In this document: in pieces, positions 1 to 11,217 of the stretch
How positions within the stretch are numbered: position 1 is the first letter of the stretch
Layout of the letters: each line of letters opens with the position of its first letter
Assembly: GCA_010671905.1 (NCBI GenBank)
Contig: JAAHII010000001.1
Span: forward strand, 1,364,001-1,428,000
From: Leptolyngbya sp. SIOISBB
GTDB lineage: Bacteria; Cyanobacteriota; Cyanobacteriia; Phormidesmidales; Phormidesmidaceae
Direction of reading: 5' to 3'
DNA: 64,000 nt
The notes under the pieces: generated by a model
What the model was told of the DNA's origin: nothing
Databases searched by the model: none
The model's input: the letters and a program-made list of their open reading frames with translations, nothing else
Made by a program: the position numbers and the translations under genes

Positions 1-4
1 GCAG

Positions 5-307
5 GTGGGGACTCAATGTTTTCTGAATATTCAGTTTTGTGCGCGGGTCGTACTCGACATGGCTGAGCAGTTTCCCAACCGCATCGGCTTTTCGATGGTG
101 GAAGGGGATTTCAAAGCCTTTGAGGGCGTCTGGAAATTAGACCCCGACGAAAGTTCTGACCACGTCACGCGCCTGAACTACGAAATTACGGTCTGTGCCC
201 CGCGAGCAATTCCAACCATGCTGATTGAGCGGCATTTGTGCCATGACTTGACGCAAAATTTACAAGCGATTCGTCAATACGCGATCGCGACTGCAGGCGT
301 GGCCTAA
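5..307 (+). CDS. SRPBCC/cyclase-dehydrase family protein, C-terminal part (5' end outside window)
   Basis: Translation has the ...FEGVWKL...TRLNYEI...P.ML.E pattern of polyketide-cyclase/SRPBCC proteins; ORF reaches the window edge. Confidence 0.6.
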   Translation: MGTQCFLNIQFCARVVLDMAEQFPNRIGFSMVEGDFKAFEGVWKLDPDESSDHVTRLNYEITVCAPRAIPTMLIERHLCHDLTQNLQAIRQYAIATAGVA

Positions 308-335
308 AACGTCGATTTTTAGAATGAACTGTGTA

Positions 336-361
336 CCCTACTCACACCGAGTAGGGTTTTT
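336..361 (+). terminator. Rho-independent terminator
   Basis: CCCTACTC-acacc-GAGTAGGG followed by TTTTT, directly downstream of the first CDS. Confidence 0.85.
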
Positions 362-367
362 GATTTC

Positions 368-1352
368 ATGGCTCAACCGCGATCGCGCCTGGTCAGCAGT
401 CTAGCGTGGGTAATTTTGACAGGCGTTGTGGGCGTCACCGCGATCGCTCTATTCAGCAGCCGGTTTGGCTGGCCCCTCTATCTTGAACTGCTGTCTCACT
501 TTCAGCGGCAATACTGGCTATTGAGCTTGGTGGGATGGGGGGCGATCGCCGTCACCCGCCGCCGTCTGCCATTACTCTTGAGCCTGACTTGCGTCACCAT
601 TCTGACGGCTCAACTTCTACCTTGGTATCTCCCGCCCCATTTCCTGGGGAACGGGAACGGCCGGTAATTGCCGCATTCTCATCTCAAATGTCAACACGCA
701 AAACCGCAATTTTGACGCCGTATTGCAGTTTGTCCAAGAAGAGAATCCTGATCTGGCCTTATTTATGGAGGTGGATGAGCGGTGGATCGAGCAGCTTGAT
801 GCCCTTTCTGCAGAACTGCCCTATTTTTCAGGTGAGGGAAATAGCAATAATTTCGGCATTGTGATGTACAGTCGCTACCCGCTAACGACCACCGAACTTG
901 TGAATTTTGCTGCCGACAGTACCCCCAGTCTCACGACAACAATGACCCTCCAGGGGCGATCGCTGGCCGTGGTTGGCACTCATCCTCTTCCCCCGGTACG
1001 ACCGTCATACTTTCATTCTCGTAATCGACAGCTTGATCAGTTAGGTCAGTACCTACAGGGTATAGAGCAACCAACTATCGTCATCGGCGACTTTAATATC
1101 ACGATGTGGTCTCCCTATTACCAACGCTTTCAGCGGCAAACGGGTCTCAAGAATGTCCGCAATGGCTTTGGCCTGTTGCCAAGTTGGCCTACCGGAAAAC
1201 TCTATGGCCCTTTGCCAAAGTGGTTGATGCCGCTCTTAGCTATTCCCATCGATCACGGTTTCATCAGTCCAGAGTTAGCAGTCACAAATGTACAGGTTGG
1301 CCCTAACGTCGGGTCTGATCATCGCCCCGTCGTCATTGATTTGCGCCTCTGA
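368..1352 (+). pseudogene. Endonuclease/exonuclease/phosphatase family protein with N-terminal membrane segment, split by a +1 frameshift near 640-668
   Basis: ORF 368-667 carries TM helices; ORF 723-1352 carries GDFN and SDHRPV motifs; reading upstream in the second frame gives CRILISNVNTQNRNFDAVLQFVQ before the annotated start. Confidence 0.75.
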
Positions 1353-1707
1353 GAGTCAGTTGATTGATAGAACGTACTTGGCTCCCATGGCTGTCAAACG
1401 CCCCATGGCTGTCAAACGGATGATGGGGAATCGGCACAAGTGATGCTATAGCAAGCTGCAGTTTGCTCAGGTTGCCCTGGATGTTTGAAACCGGCTTCTG
1501 GCAGGCATTTCAACTCCGCACTCCGACCTCCGCATTCCGCATTCTGCTGCTATATCGGTATAGTATCGCCCTCACCGGAAATTCTTTACCAGAAATCTTG
1601 CCAGACCGGTAACAGACAAAGTTTTCGCTGCTGCTTCGGGAATACTGTAGCCATCCATTGAAGCTATTGATACAGAAATCTCGCAAGTTTAAGGACTCCT
1701 CCATAAG

Positions 1708-2571
1708 ATGAATAAGTTGGCAGTTGCTGGAATTAGCGTTGGTGCAGTCGCGATTGGCCTATACACAGGCGTCAGCATTTATACCAGTAAAGCGGCTGAA
1801 GCTAAAATTGATAAATTCATCGCCGATGTTGACGATGCTGTAGTGATTGAGTACGACAGCGCTAAAGTCAGTTTATTGGGCCAAAATCTCACGGTTAGCG
1901 ACATTCGAGTCGCGCCGGTAGAAGCACCTGAGCAGATCGTCAACATCGATAAGATTATTGTTCGCGAGTACGACGATCAATCAGACTTTCCGACGGTTTT
2001 TGATGCCTCGATCAAAGGCATTCAAGTTAAAACGGATCAGGCAAATGTGGCGATGATCGCTCCCGTCTTGTCCCAGGCGGGCTACAACGATGCCCTCAAC
2101 CTCGACACGCGATACACCTATGACGAAGCATCGGGTGACATGACCCTCGAAAAGTTTCGCTTAGGCGCTGATGACTTAGGTTATTTTGAAGTGACTTTTC
2201 AGCTAGGGAACTTTGATCCGGCGGCCACGACTAACGATGCCCTCACGCTACAGGCAGCGGAAATTGTGTACCAAGATCAATCTTTTGTGGAGAACCTTTT
2301 AGCCTCCATGGCAGCTCAGAGCAATCAGGATGTTAAAGAGTTTAAAACTCAACTCACCTCTGGCATTATCCAGAATGCCCAATTCTTTGTGCCAGCTGAT
2401 AGTCCTACGGCGATGGCCGCTGTTCAGGAGGCCACCGCTTTTATCGAAAATCCCAAAGGCTTCAGTATTGCGGCGAATCCTCAGCAACCGCTTTTAGTCA
2501 GTGACTTAGCATCTGCCGGCGATCCAGCAGTCATGATGGAAATGCTGAATCTGCAGATTGAAGCCTATTAA
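1708..2571 (+). CDS. Hypothetical secreted/membrane-anchored protein (DUF945-like style)
   Basis: Intact 287-aa ORF with N-terminal hydrophobic helix and cyanobacterial composition. Confidence 0.65.
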   Translation: MNKLAVAGISVGAVAIGLYTGVSIYTSKAAEAKIDKFIADVDDAVVIEYDSAKVSLLGQNLTVSDIRVAPVEAPEQIVNIDKIIVREYDDQSDFPTVFDASIKGIQVKTDQANVAMIAPVLSQAGYNDALNLDTRYTYDEASGDMTLEKFRLGADDLGYFEVTFQLGNFDPAATTNDALTLQAAEIVYQDQSFVENLLASMAAQSNQDVKEFKTQLTSGIIQNAQFFVPADSPTAMAAVQEATAFIENPKGFSIAANPQQPLLVSDLASAGDPAVMMEMLNLQIEAY

Positions 2572-2603
2572 GATGACATGAATGCTGCTGGAGCACTGCT
2601 TGC

Positions 2604-3002
2604 ATGGATGTAATTTTCAGCCTTGTGCTACTGACATCACCTGGGGTAGTTGGCGAGAACTTGATGACCGAATCGATCTCGGTTGCTGAGCGACCAGAAG
2701 TAGAGTTGGTTGCCAATGCCCTCCCGGTTCGCTTAAGTGATCTTGAGGTGCAACAGCGCATTGAAGCATTGCCACCAGCATGGACGACCGATGGTACGAC
2801 GCTATTTTTTGAGTGCACCTTTGGGGATTTTGTCGAGGCGATCGCCTTCGTCAATCAACTTGTCGCCCCCGCTGAAGCCCTAGGCCATCACCCCGACATC
2901 ACCGTCAATTACAATCAGGTTTCGCTCTCCCTGACGACCCATGATGCCGGTGGACTGACCGAATTGGACTTTCAACTGGCCGAACAGATTTCGGCGCTTT
3001 AA
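2604..3002 (+). CDS. 4a-hydroxytetrahydrobiopterin dehydratase (pterin-4a-carbinolamine dehydratase)
   Basis: F.F..F..A..F...V...AE.LGHHPDI...YN.V...L.THD.GGLT.LD motif; true start may be about 2664 (ATG). Confidence 0.9.
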   Translation: MDVIFSLVLLTSPGVVGENLMTESISVAERPEVELVANALPVRLSDLEVQQRIEALPPAWTTDGTTLFFECTFGDFVEAIAFVNQLVAPAEALGHHPDITVNYNQVSLSLTTHDAGGLTELDFQLAEQISAL

Positions 3003-4408
3003 CGGCTCCGTCGCCAGTTACACCAATTTTCGACCCAGTCTCGCCGCCATTGTCCCGGCTGCCAGCGATCGCTTTCCCACTGTTGAGCGGCCTGACGCAA
3101 CAGCTCGGTCAAACTGTACGGCAGGGTTGGCAAGTTAGCTAAACGCCACCAAGGCGTCTTTTGAGTCATCAAGGCCGCTAGCATTTGCACCCATTCTGAG
3201 GCTTCTGGACCGACACCATGGCACCCGAGCAGGCGGCCGTCACGGTGGCCGATCAGCTTGCAAAATCCGACTGTGGACTCCTGCCATTGAGCTCTTGGGT
3301 TGCGGTACAGCGATTGTCGAACGACTAAAATATCGTCACTGCTAAACCGCTGGCGAGCTTGCGGTTCGGTGAATCCGACTCGGGCCATCGGCGGCTGTGT
3401 GGGCAAATCATAGGGAATGGTGTCGTAATTGGCTCGGTGACGTGGCCAAAAAAGCGCATTCTGAACCGCCCAACGAGCTTCTTGTCGAGCGATCGCGGGC
3501 AGTTCATACCCACCGATAGCCGCCCCACAGAGATAAATCTGGGGATGTTCGGTTTGTAAAAAAGCATTGACTGTCATGGGGAGATCGCCTGACAAGCATT
3601 TTTCCAATCCCAAATCATTGGTGTTGGGAATGGGGCGCGGGGCAAGAACCAGGGCGGCGGCGGTAATCACATCGTTTGGCAGTTTCACCGCGATCGCGGG
3701 TTCCGCCGATTCCAAATTCTGATAGGACACCGTTACCGTAGCGGCTCCCAGTCGCAAATCGACTCCATCAGCTCGGAGCTGAGCCACCAACCAGCCAGAG
3801 ACAGCCGGATCTTCCTGATTGAGTAACCTCTCATTTGAGGTGATTAGAGAAACGCTAACTTGTTGGTGAGCCAGCCACTGAGCTAGCACGATCCCCTCGG
3901 GACTACTGCCGACGATCACCACTGATGGCGGCAGTTGTGCCCGTTGCCAAAAGGTTATAGGCGTATCGTAGGGAACGGTGCCTAGCCCCGGCAAATGGGG
4001 AGGCTTGAACTGGTTACCAGTCGCCACGAGCACGGCTCGGGTGGTGAGTTGACGAGTCGCCGTCGCCAGAGTCAAAGGGCGATCGCCCATAATCTGGCCC
4101 CGCTCAGCAATGACATCAACTCCTTGCACCATCAACTGTTGCGCCGTGTCTTGCGTTAAGGTGTCAGCAATTAAAGTTGCCCGTTGTTGAGACCACTGCC
4201 AGGGTGTGACAGAACTCTCTGCCGGAGGCATCGCAAAAGCAGAACTCGCCTTTGATTGCAGCAATCCGCGATGAATCAGCAGCGATCGCTCCCCCTCTAA
4301 ATCCTGCAATATCAGGGCCACCCTCGCTCCATAGCGAATCGCCTCAGCCGCCGCTGAGTAGCCCTCGGGAGTACCGCCCACAATCACCAAATCATACTCA
4401 ACCGCCAT
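2999..4408 (-). CDS. FAD-dependent pyridine nucleotide-disulfide oxidoreductase family (mercuric reductase/dihydrolipoamide dehydrogenase-like)
   Basis: N-terminal DLVIVGGTPEGYSAA dinucleotide fold, second nucleotide-binding fold VVIVGSSPEGIVLA, C-terminal dimerisation-like domain. Confidence 0.8.
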   Translation of the reverse strand: MAVEYDLVIVGGTPEGYSAAAEAIRYGARVALILQDLEGERSLLIHRGLLQSKASSAFAMPPAESSVTPWQWSQQRATLIADTLTQDTAQQLMVQGVDVIAERGQIMGDRPLTLATATRQLTTRAVLVATGNQFKPPHLPGLGTVPYDTPITFWQRAQLPPSVVIVGSSPEGIVLAQWLAHQQVSVSLITSNERLLNQEDPAVSGWLVAQLRADGVDLRLGAATVTVSYQNLESAEPAIAVKLPNDVITAAALVLAPRPIPNTNDLGLEKCLSGDLPMTVNAFLQTEHPQIYLCGAAIGGYELPAIARQEARWAVQNALFWPRHRANYDTIPYDLPTQPPMARVGFTEPQARQRFSSDDILVVRQSLYRNPRAQWQESTVGFCKLIGHRDGRLLGCHGVGPEASEWVQMLAALMTQKTPWWRLANLPTLPYSLTELLRQAAQQWESDRWQPGQWRRDWVENWCNWRRSR

Positions 4409-4621
4409 GCGTACCCAAACGCCTCAATGCGTGCCGCCCTTGAGTGTAACGCTAATGGCTCTGCCCCCGACCTTTGCGTTACCCGCGTTTTACCCAGAAT
4501 AACGACAGAGATAAAGTGGCTGCGACCTGGCACCATGGACGCTGCTGACCAGCGACGACGTTAGCGATGTCGACTCGATACCAAGCCCGCATCTTGATCC
4601 GGCTTGCCCCTCGCCGCGAAG

Positions 4622-5512
4622 TTAATTCACTAGGGTTTGATCAGCGGTCTGTCTTAGCGACTTTGGTGCAGTTGTCGTCTCAGCCCTGGCAGTGTTCGCT
4701 TGTTGACGCTTGAGTTCTTTGACCTTGAGCACAATCAGATATTCATAAAAGCCCTGGAGGGTACACCAGGCAAAACCCGCTTCCCCATCCCGCCAGCCGC
4801 CGAGGATGAAATACATATAAAACCAGCGAACAAGGGGACGGAGAGGTAACCGCAGTGATAAATCTTTGAGGGCGTGGCGACGGTCCACTTCGGTTTGACC
4901 AAAGAAGAGCTGTTGCCAATTCACGTTGCCGGACTGCAGTTGCCGCAGCGTTTCCTTAGCCTCATCGGTAGAGTAGCGGTTGTGCTTATCAATCCACCGG
5001 CTCATGCCTTTGCCGCAAGTGTAGTGAGGATAGGTTGCCTGTAAAAAGCCCGTCGAGCCCTCACACACTTCGCGCTCGGTATGACCGTAGTCAGTGAACC
5101 AAACCTTTCCCAGTTGAAGTAGGCGCAACTGGTAGCGAGGAAATTGGGTACTGTGCTTGATCCACCGATCCATAAACATGACCCGCTCAGCAGCGTAGTA
5201 ACCCACTGCCTCAGATTTCTGCATGACTTGGCAGCATTCTTGAAACAGCTCTGGTGTCATGCGCTCGTCGGCTTCAAGAATATAGGCCCACTCATATTTG
5301 GCCGGAATGTTTTCTAACATCCAGGTGCGCTGCTTGCCATGACTCTCGAAGGGATGCTCGATAACCCGCACTGGATACTGAGAGGCGATTTCGACAGTGC
5401 GATCGCGGCTGCAAGAATCCACCACAATCACGTCATCAGACAGCATTGCCGATTCAATGCAAGCGGCGATATCCAGCTCTTCGTTATAAGTCAGAATGTA
5501 AATCGAAAACAT
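4622..5512 (-). CDS. Glycosyltransferase family 2
   Basis: FSIYILTYNEE...VVDSCSRDRT...EADER GT2 motifs. Confidence 0.9.
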   Translation of the reverse strand: MFSIYILTYNEELDIAACIESAMLSDDVIVVDSCSRDRTVEIASQYPVRVIEHPFESHGKQRTWMLENIPAKYEWAYILEADERMTPELFQECCQVMQKSEAVGYYAAERVMFMDRWIKHSTQFPRYQLRLLQLGKVWFTDYGHTEREVCEGSTGFLQATYPHYTCGKGMSRWIDKHNRYSTDEAKETLRQLQSGNVNWQQLFFGQTEVDRRHALKDLSLRLPLRPLVRWFYMYFILGGWRDGEAGFAWCTLQGFYEYLIVLKVKELKRQQANTARAETTTAPKSLRQTADQTLVN

Positions 5513-5996
5513 GGGCAGCTTATATAAAATGTGGCAGACGCCAGGATATCCCTATCCAGCAACTGAACTGAGGTGAAGCGATGAAGACTTTTCTTGAGCG
5601 CCTCTATCTCATATTTCCCATATCAACCGATCCTCCTGACTGCGGTCAGGATTTACTCAAAAAGTTCATAGAAAACAAACAGGCAATGAGCAATCGATGA
5701 ATTTTGCGCTTCATGGCGACGCTACTCGTCCCCAACATGGCACTACGACAGTTCCCCACCCCCGATGGCCATCGGGGCCAAACTTTCTCAGGTATGGCAA
5801 AGAGCGCAGAAAATGATCAGAGGAGGGTACAGCGCTCTGAAAATAACCTTCAATGCTCAGGGATGCGATTCCTCAAGTTTTCCAGCAGGATGCAGATCAT
5901 TCGGCAAGGAGTGCTTCCCTCAGCCGCCCTCCTAATCTTTAACCGCAATGGAAGTTGCCTTTTCATGAGTCATAAGAGGGGCCGCATGATGTCAAA

Positions 5997-7766
5997 TCAC
6001 TCGGTAGGTTGCCGTTGCCAATTGGCAATATCCCAAGTGCTCGCGTCCCATGGGGTGGACTCTACGCCACCCAGGCTTTTGCTAATCCCGTTGGCGATCG
6101 CCCGATGCACAATCGGAATGACCGCCACGTCTGCGGCCAACAAAGCATCGAGTTCTTGAAAAAGGGCCGCACGTCTTTCTGGGTTGAGTTCTTGCTTTGC
6201 CACGGTAAACAAGGCGTCATACTCAGGGTTGCAGTAACGAGCATTGTTCGGCGTTTGCCACTGATTTGCCTGGGTCGCGATTTGATCGCAGGTCCACCAG
6301 CCTAAATAAATAGTCGGATCAGGATGATCATTTCCCGTGGTATAAGCCTGCATATCTGCATAGAAATGGTTGATGCTGTTGGTCTGTTCCGGATCGCCAG
6401 AAAAGAAGTCATCCACTCGAATCCGCTTAATATCGACATCCATCCCCAACGTCTCAAGGCTCTCTGCCACCAGCGTCTGAGTTTTCTGCCGCACCGGATT
6501 AACGGAGGTTTGGAAAACGATCTCCATATTTTTGCCGTCGCGATCGCGGATGCCATCATCATCGGTGTCAATCCACCCGGACTCGTCTAGCAGCGCTTCG
6601 GCTTTAGCCAAATCATATTCATAGGGCACTGTGCCAGGGCTCGCAAACGGTCGCGGTGCCACCAGTAATTGGGCTGTCGGTCGTCCGGTAAATCCGTAAA
6701 GGGCTTCGGCAATGGTGTCGCGATCAATCGCGTAGGCGATCGCCTGACGCACGCGCACATCATTGAGAAAAGGATGCGGAGCTTGCAGACTAGAGCGCTC
6801 ACCGGAGTCTGTCTCCGCAAACGGATCGGTGGGATTCAGCATGATGCGTTCTACCAAGCCGCCAAATACGGTATCGACCACGCCCTGACCATCCTGTTGG
6901 AGATCCTTGAGCAACTCGACTTCAACCTGGAGGTTGTGGGCAAAGTCGGCTTCCCCCGTGCTCAAAACTTCCCGCGCTGCAGCATAGGGCGCTAAGCCCC
7001 CAGCCAGTTCTACAGTCTCAAAAGCGGGCTTTCCCTCTCGGTAATTAGGGTTTGGGGTAAACCGAATACTGCCCGTTTGCCAGCCATCAACCTGATAGGG
7101 GCCAGTCCCGATGGGACTTAAATTGGCCTCAGCAGTACGAGCATCAGGGCCATTGACTGACTCAAAGATATGCTTGGGTAGAATGACGCCCGTTTGCCCA
7201 GTGAAGGGAATCTGCCAGGCCGCCGTCACGTCAGTGAACGTAATTTTGACGGTCTGTTCATCGATCGCCTCAACTGATTCGACGCCTTCATAATATTGAG
7301 CCGTGGCGGCCCCCACTTGGGGATTGCTGACAAAGTCAAAGGTGAAGGCGACATCCTCCGCAGTGAAGGCTTCCCCATCTGACCACTGCACGTCTAGCTT
7401 GAGTTGCCAGGTGACTGATTTGCCATCGTCAGTAATACCACCATTGTCTGCCGTCGGGATGGCTGCCGCCAAAACGGGGACCAGTTCACCGCGCTCATTA
7501 GCTGTCGCCAAGGGTTCCAGCACAATCCGCCCAGCTTCAAAATCTTGAATGCCCGTTGCCAGATGCGGATTCAGCGTCACGGGAACCCGGCTATATAGCA
7601 GTCGTAGCGTGTTGAGATCGCGTTGCCTAGATTCCACAGTTGTCGTCTCTAAGCCGGTATCGGCGGTTGGGGGCTGACTGCACCCAACGGCAACAAAGCC
7701 TATCAGTACACAACTGGCCACTAACCTTGGCAGATATCGACACTTATCAGTCATTGACGTATCCAC
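5997..7766 (-). CDS. Peptide ABC transporter substrate-binding protein (SBP family 5), lipoprotein
   Basis: Lipobox VAVGCS; LN P.. ...FTAEDV.FTF, VRQAIAYAIDRD motifs. Confidence 0.9.
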   Translation of the reverse strand: MDTSMTDKCRYLPRLVASCVLIGFVAVGCSQPPTADTGLETTTVESRQRDLNTLRLLYSRVPVTLNPHLATGIQDFEAGRIVLEPLATANERGELVPVLAAAIPTADNGGITDDGKSVTWQLKLDVQWSDGEAFTAEDVAFTFDFVSNPQVGAATAQYYEGVESVEAIDEQTVKITFTDVTAAWQIPFTGQTGVILPKHIFESVNGPDARTAEANLSPIGTGPYQVDGWQTGSIRFTPNPNYREGKPAFETVELAGGLAPYAAAREVLSTGEADFAHNLQVEVELLKDLQQDGQGVVDTVFGGLVERIMLNPTDPFAETDSGERSSLQAPHPFLNDVRVRQAIAYAIDRDTIAEALYGFTGRPTAQLLVAPRPFASPGTVPYEYDLAKAEALLDESGWIDTDDDGIRDRDGKNMEIVFQTSVNPVRQKTQTLVAESLETLGMDVDIKRIRVDDFFSGDPEQTNSINHFYADMQAYTTGNDHPDPTIYLGWWTCDQIATQANQWQTPNNARYCNPEYDALFTVAKQELNPERRAALFQELDALLAADVAVIPIVHRAIANGISKSLGGVESTPWDASTWDIANWQRQPTE

Positions 7767-8152
7767 GACTACGAATTGCGATCCTATCCTAGCGATCGCC
7801 CAAGCAATTGCGAAGTGTGCTGATTTTCCAGGTGGGCTCTACCCGAGGCTGATCGGCTCTGCATCCTTGCCATCGATTTCGTCTCGTCATCGCTATCGTT
7901 GCTTCATCAGACACTAATGACTTTCAGCGTTCAATGGCAACTCTCAGACATTGACAACCGACATTTCGCAGGTTCTCTCAAGCAAATGAAGGATTTTCAA
8001 AGCCCTGTCCGACAAGGCTTTCATGAATCGGGGCTGCATTTGAATAATCTTGGTTGCGATTTATTCTGCATCGATTTGGTTGCTCGCGTGAACAATGACG
8101 TGTTTTTATCGATTTGCCGGAATAGCTCTCCTCATAGCTGCAACAGAGGAGG

Positions 8153-10594
8153 CTAGCTGCGTAGAGCAACCTTAAACTGTTTCTCTAAAGCTGCCCGTAC
8201 TTTTTGATGCACAGGGTCCACGTCTTCATCCGTCAGAGTGCGATCCAACGCACGGTACACCAACCTAAAGGCCAAACTCCGCTGCCCATCAGGTACTGAT
8301 TCCCCTTGATACTCGTCAAACAAGGTGACTGAGTTCAGCAGTTTGCCTCCGGCTTTGGTCATCGCCTTGGCTAAATCAGCGACGGTAACGTCAGTTGAGG
8401 CATAAAAGGCGATATCGCGATCGCTGGCCGGGAAAGTCGAGTAAGACTGAAATTTCACCGCTTTGCGTCGTCCCGTAGCCAGGCAAGTCACCAGGGCCGA
8501 CCAATTCAGTTGAAAGATGTAGACCTCATCAGGCAAGTCTTGAGCTTGACACAGTTGTGGATGCAGTTGCCCAAAGGTACCTAACCGCAGGCGACCCCGT
8601 ACCCATAGGGAAGCCGTCCGGCCAGGGTGCAGGCGCTCATCTTCACTATCGGCCCGGTAGTCCACCGCCAGCCCTAACCGTTGGAAAATGGACTCCAGCA
8701 AGCCTTTGGCTTCAAACCAGGTGAGGGGTTGGGGGCGATCGCTACTCACCCATTTGCCCTGTCGGGCATCGCCGCCCAAAATGCCGCCGACCACTGCCGT
8801 TTCTTGGGTTTGACCTTCCACCAACTTGAAGATCCGGCCAATTTCAAACCCGTTTAAGGGGCCGTTGCCCTGTTCTAAGTTGAATCGATAGGCTTCAATC
8901 AACCCGTCGATCAGATCCATGCGGAGGGCAGAATACTCGGTGAATAAAGGATTGGCTAGCACTACCTGATCAGGTGAAACCGCCTTGGTCAAAGAGTAGT
9001 GAATCAGCTCAGTGAGCCCAGCGGCGCGACAGGTTTGCCGCAGTTTTTGCGACAACGCCGCTTCGGGCGACAGCTCGCCGCCCGCCGCCGCTTGGGGCAG
9101 GGTATTGGCAAAGTAGTTGTAGCCGTAAATGCGGGCAACCTCTTCGATGAGATCAATTTCGCGTTCTAAATCCCGATAGCGGAAAGCCGGAACCGTCACC
9201 GGCCAGACCTCATCGTTGCGATCTTCCACGGTGCATCCTAGGGTTTCGAGCACGCGCTTGATCTGAGCTGCCGGAATCGGCATGGGGCGATCGCCTAAGT
9301 TCGTCACGGGGCCAAGTACTGCATGAACTCGTGACAGGCGTAAATCGAGGGTCCGCGTGGGTGTAATTTCGCCGACCGGCGTCCGGTCGGTGACTTGAGA
9401 AACCACTTGAGCCGACGCCAGAGTTGTCATCAAGTGCACCGCGCGATCGCAAGCCAACCCCAATTCCGCCGGATTAACGCCGCGTTCATAGCGAGCCGAC
9501 GCTTCGGTGCGGAGCCCTTGACTGCGGGCCGACTTGCGAATCACGGCAGCGTCGAAATAAGCCGCTTCTAAAGTGACCGAGGTGGTACTGTCTGTGACTT
9601 CCGTGGCCTCGCCCCCAATGACCCCAGCGAGGGCAACGGGTTGGTCATCAGCGGTAATCACGAGGGATTCGGGTTTGAGCGATCGCTCCTGACTATCTAA
9701 GGTGACGAGTGCTTCTCCGGCCTGACCGTAGCGCACCCCGAGGGCGTAGGTGTCACTGTTGGCAGCGGTGGCCAGGCGCTGGTTGTCAAAGGCGTGTAAG
9801 GGTTGCCCCCATTCCAACAAGACATAGTTGGTAATATCCACCACGTTATTAATGGGGCGCGTGCCTGCTGCTTGTAACCGCTGCTGTAGCCAAGTTGGCG
9901 ACGGCCCAATTTTTACCCCGTCTAACACGGTGGCAATATAAATCGGGCAGGCTTTCTCATCCGTTAATTTAACCGCGATGCTGGATTGCGGCGTTTGTGG
10001 GGTGGGGGCCGGGGCGATGGGCATTTTCAGCTCCGCGCCCGTGATGGCAGCCACTTCACGAGCAATCCCCACCATGCTCAGGGCATCAGCTCGGTTGGCG
10101 GTGGAGGTGACATCTAGGACTGCATCATCCAGACCCAGCAGCGATCGCGCATCCGTCCCGACCTTTAAATCGGGTTCCGTGAAAATATGGATGCCTGCTG
10201 ACTCTTTGGCCAGTCCTAACTCAGCGAGGGAACAAATCATGCCCGCAGACAATACCCCTCTGACCTCTCGTGGCTTAATTTTTAAATCAGGAATCGGCAG
10301 ATATGTGCCCACTTTAGCCACCGGAACATAGGTGTCAGCCTGCACATTTGCTGCGCCACACACAATTGAGGACGGTTCATCAGCGCCAATATCGACGGTA
10401 CACAGGCTCAATTTGTTCGAGTTGGGATGTGGCTGTCGCTCTGTGACGTAACCCACGACCACGCCATCGGCCCATTGGGTGCGATCTTCGATATCTTCAA
10501 CTTCAAACCCCGCCATCGTCAGAGCGTCGGCTAGCGCTTCTGGCGATAAGGTGACCGCAACGAGTTCTTTTAGCCAATTCAGAGAAATCCGCAT
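8153..10594 (-). CDS. pheT: Phenylalanyl-tRNA synthetase beta subunit
   Basis: [12 protein letters not shown] start, tRNA-binding, B5 and C-terminal FDX-ACB regions; ORF track extends to 10627 but MRISLNW is the likelier start. Confidence 0.95.
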   Translation of the reverse strand: MRISLNWLKELVAVTLSPEALADALTMAGFEVEDIEDRTQWADGVVVGYVTERQPHPNSNKLSLCTVDIGADEPSSIVCGAANVQADTYVPVAKVGTYLPIPDLKIKPREVRGVLSAGMICSLAELGLAKESAGIHIFTEPDLKVGTDARSLLGLDDAVLDVTSTANRADALSMVGIAREVAAITGAELKMPIAPAPTPQTPQSSIAVKLTDEKACPIYIATVLDGVKIGPSPTWLQQRLQAAGTRPINNVVDITNYVLLEWGQPLHAFDNQRLATAANSDTYALGVRYGQAGEALVTLDSQERSLKPESLVITADDQPVALAGVIGGEATEVTDSTTSVTLEAAYFDAAVIRKSARSQGLRTEASARYERGVNPAELGLACDRAVHLMTTLASAQVVSQVTDRTPVGEITPTRTLDLRLSRVHAVLGPVTNLGDRPMPIPAAQIKRVLETLGCTVEDRNDEVWPVTVPAFRYRDLEREIDLIEEVARIYGYNYFANTLPQAAAGGELSPEAALSQKLRQTCRAAGLTELIHYSLTKAVSPDQVVLANPLFTEYSALRMDLIDGLIEAYRFNLEQGNGPLNGFEIGRIFKLVEGQTQETAVVGGILGGDARQGKWVSSDRPQPLTWFEAKGLLESIFQRLGLAVDYRADSEDERLHPGRTASLWVRGRLRLGTFGQLHPQLCQAQDLPDEVYIFQLNWSALVTCLATGRRKAVKFQSYSTFPASDRDIAFYASTDVTVADLAKAMTKAGGKLLNSVTLFDEYQGESVPDGQRSLAFRLVYRALDRTLTDEDVDPVHQKVRAALEKQFKVALRS

Positions 10595-11217
10595 CGATTC
10601 TTTCGATAATTTTTTGACAGCCAACAATGAGCGACCCTAGGGCGATCGCTCCCTCAGTCAGTCTACTCCAGGGATTGCCTCAAAACCCCTGCCCTCCTAT
10701 AAAAAAGCCGTGATTAGGGTGTAGTCGGCATGGCCAATCAGATTTCAACGTTCGAGCAGTTGCTGATTCGAGATTTCAGTCGTCTGCAGGGATGAAGGTA
10801 TGACTGCCATCGTGTGCTCAATGACTGGGTTAGGGGTCGACGTCAAACTCGCAGGGTAACTAGTTAAATCGACGCTGATCTCCGAGTTCGGTTTATCACT
10901 TAGAAAGATCAGTCAGATGCCGGATGACAAAGGGCCGAACGGTAGCTTTTAGAGGGTTTAAGCCGGCGCTTTAAAGCATTGGTATAAGAACTTTATCAGA
11001 ATCTTAAAAAGGGCATCAAACCCCTCTGGGAAGGTGGGAATAATTAGAGTAATGTGTCATCACTTACGCGAGCTGTCATGATTCAACGTCTGATCAGACG
11101 TATATAGCAATCGTATCGATAGTATGGAGTTAGGAGTAGGGCGTTTCTGCAAAGGGGTGTTCTATTACTACCGACTCCTCTACACATTGCAAGGGCAAAC
11201 ATCGTTTACTGGGTCGC

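Noticed and set aside
1510-1704. 64-aa minus-strand ORF upstream of 1708
   Set aside because: Overlaps an intergenic repeat and has no recognisable motif.
5704-6159. 151-aa plus-strand ORF
   Set aside because: Mostly antisense of the peptide-binding protein 3' end and intergenic palindrome; no motif.
7899-8156. 85-aa plus-strand ORF between the SBP gene and pheT
   Set aside because: No motif, atypical composition, no RBS of note.
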